Of a DNA stretch of 64,000 nucleotides, positions 63,193 through 64,000 are shown piece after piece. The DNA is taken from the NCBI RefSeq assembly GCF_000153825.1, contig NZ_DS022299.1, positions 585,216 to 649,215 on the forward strand, written 5' to 3'. The stretch comes from Synechococcus sp. RS9916. GTDB taxonomy: Bacteria > Cyanobacteriota > Cyanobacteriia > PCC-6307 > Cyanobiaceae. Below the pieces are notes generated by a model. It made no database searches and was not told where the DNA came from. It saw only the letters and a list, made by a program, of their open reading frames with translations. The stretch's first letter is position 1; each line of letters opens with the position of its first letter. A program made the translations under genes and the position numbers.

Positions 63193-64000
63193 ATGGCCCA
63201 ACAGGCGGATCAAGGTCGATCGCGGCAGACCATCACAGCCTGGGCGTTTCTGGCCCCGGCGTTAATTCTTCTCAGCCTGTCGGTGTTGGTGCCAGCGTTG
63301 ATGGCTCTGGTGATGACCTTCACTCAGACGGGTCTTGATGTCTCCGAACCGCTTCGTTTTGTAGGGCTTGCCAATCTGCAACGCCTGAGCATGGATCCGA
63401 TGTTTTATCGGGTGCTGACGACCACGCTGCTTTATCTGGTGGGAATCGTTCCCCCGATTGTGCTCGGATCCCTTGCGTTGGCTGTGTTGGTGAACCGTGC
63501 CCTTCCTGGGATGCATTGGCTCCGTGCTGGGTTTTACACCCCGGTGCTGGTTTCGATCGTCGTGGCCGCGATCGCTTTTCGCTGGCTTTACGCCGAGAAC
63601 GGGTTGATCAATGGCTGGCTTGTGGCATTGCTGGGTGACGCTTTCGCGCCGATCGGGTTTCTGACCAATCCGTTGTTGGCGCTTCCTTCGGTGATGTTGG
63701 TGACTCTCTGGAAGGGGCTTGGCTACTACATGGTCATCTTCCTTGCGGGGCTGCAGGGGATTCCGCAGGAGCTCTACGAGGCCGCTGAACTGGATGGCAG
63801 TGAGGGTTGGCGGAAGCATCTCGATATCACGCTTCCCCTGCTTCGTCCCTATATCACCCTGGTTTCGGTGATTTCAGCAATTGCCGCCACGAAGGTGTTT
63901 GAGGAGGTGTATCTGATGACCCAAGGTGGACCAGCGGATTCCACCCGCACCCTTGTTTATTACGTCTATGACCAAGCTTTTGCAGAGCTGGAGATCAGCT
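63193..64000 (+). CDS. Sugar-type ABC transporter permease (MalF/UgpA-like), cut by window edge
   Basis: ATG 63193 opens a frame of 269 codons that runs past the end of the window, so the C-terminus is missing. At least five hydrophobic segments are visible, beginning TAWAFLAPALILLSLSVLVP. The cytoplasmic EAA loop that docks the ATPase is at 196 onward (EAAELDGSEGWRKHLDITLP). The closing part VYLMTQGGPADSTRTLVYYV is typical of MalF-like permeases. Substrate (glucosylglycerol, disaccharide or glycerol phosphate) needs the partner genes beyond the window. Confidence 0.9.
   Translation, partial: MAQQADQGRSRQTITAWAFLAPALILLSLSVLVPALMALVMTFTQTGLDVSEPLRFVGLANLQRLSMDPMFYRVLTTTLLYLVGIVPPIVLGSLALAVLVNRALPGMHWLRAGFYTPVLVSIVVAAIAFRWLYAENGLINGWLVALLGDAFAPIGFLTNPLLALPSVMLVTLWKGLGYYMVIFLAGLQGIPQELYEAAELDGSEGWRKHLDITLPLLRPYITLVSVISAIAATKVFEEVYLMTQGGPADSTRTLVYYVYDQAFAELEIS

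Noticed and set aside
1-64000. tRNA, rRNA, CRISPR, insertion sequence or prophage
   Set aside because: Reading both strands gave no cloverleaf, repeat-spacer pattern, transposase motif or phage structural genes.

Overview
The window looks like chromosome from a marine picocyanobacterium, most likely an alpha-cyanobacterium of the marine Synechococcus group. The basis is gene content: class II FBP/SBPase (glpX) next to hemA and glgC, phosphoribulokinase, thylakoid-type proteins (TPM/Psb32-like, lumenal pentapeptide, Ycf55/DUF3685, CSP41-like), cyanobacteria-restricted DUFs (DUF3727, DUF6737), a Nif11-type peptide, a GC-rich coding style and tight gene packing. No rRNA, tRNA, CRISPR array, insertion sequence or prophage was recognised.

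Layout. 1-2.2 kb is gene-poor: a Nif11-like leader peptide, a 32-residue membrane peptide, terminators and a short direct repeat. 2.2-9.1 kb is a central-carbon block: rpe (minus), then glpX-hemA, glgC, gnd and pgl (Calvin cycle, tetrapyrrole entry, glycogen, oxidative pentose phosphate). 9.1-18.5 kb holds a CIA30 protein, ilvD, a degenerate uracil phosphoribosyltransferase-like protein, a lumenal pentapeptide protein coupled to a His-rich CobW/COG0523 GTPase, and a minus-strand group with two MFS transporters, a YkuD-like enzyme and a membrane methyltransferase. 18.5-22.6 kb has an SDR, a double-glycine-leader peptide gene, purS-purQ and an S66 peptidase. 22.7-38.5 kb is almost entirely minus strand: fba, a Gfo/Idh oxidoreductase, accD, prepilin peptidase, prk, leuB, lpxD, proB, a YqeG phosphatase, DUF3727, ruvX, a GNAT-like protein, a CofE-like protein, a thioredoxin-like secreted protein, Ycf55 and a Fur regulator.

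38.5-50.1 kb mixes hisA, a CSP41-like epimerase, pgsA, a CBS protein, PdeM, a PPC-glutaredoxin fusion, a stand-alone ABC ATPase, a Nudix-DUF427 pair, a lipase-like hydrolase and a run of small unrecognised membrane proteins. 50.4-55.5 kb is the ligase-associated DNA damage response set (Lhr-like helicase, ATP-dependent ligase, MBL exonuclease). With pdeM 7 kb away, all four known members of that set are in the window. 55.5-64 kb has nadA, a metallophosphoesterase, a glycosyltransferase, a lambda-lysozyme-like enzyme, a TPM protein, a MidA methyltransferase, aroB and the start of a sugar ABC permease cut by the window edge.

Most attractive for follow-up: the two small peptide genes (938-1177 and 19791-20063), structured leaders before glgC and gnd, the UPRT-like protein without a PRPP loop, the PPC-glutaredoxin fusion, the single-cysteine phosphoribulokinase, and the lambda-lysozyme-like exported enzyme. 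No whole new multi-gene system could be shown from sequence alone.
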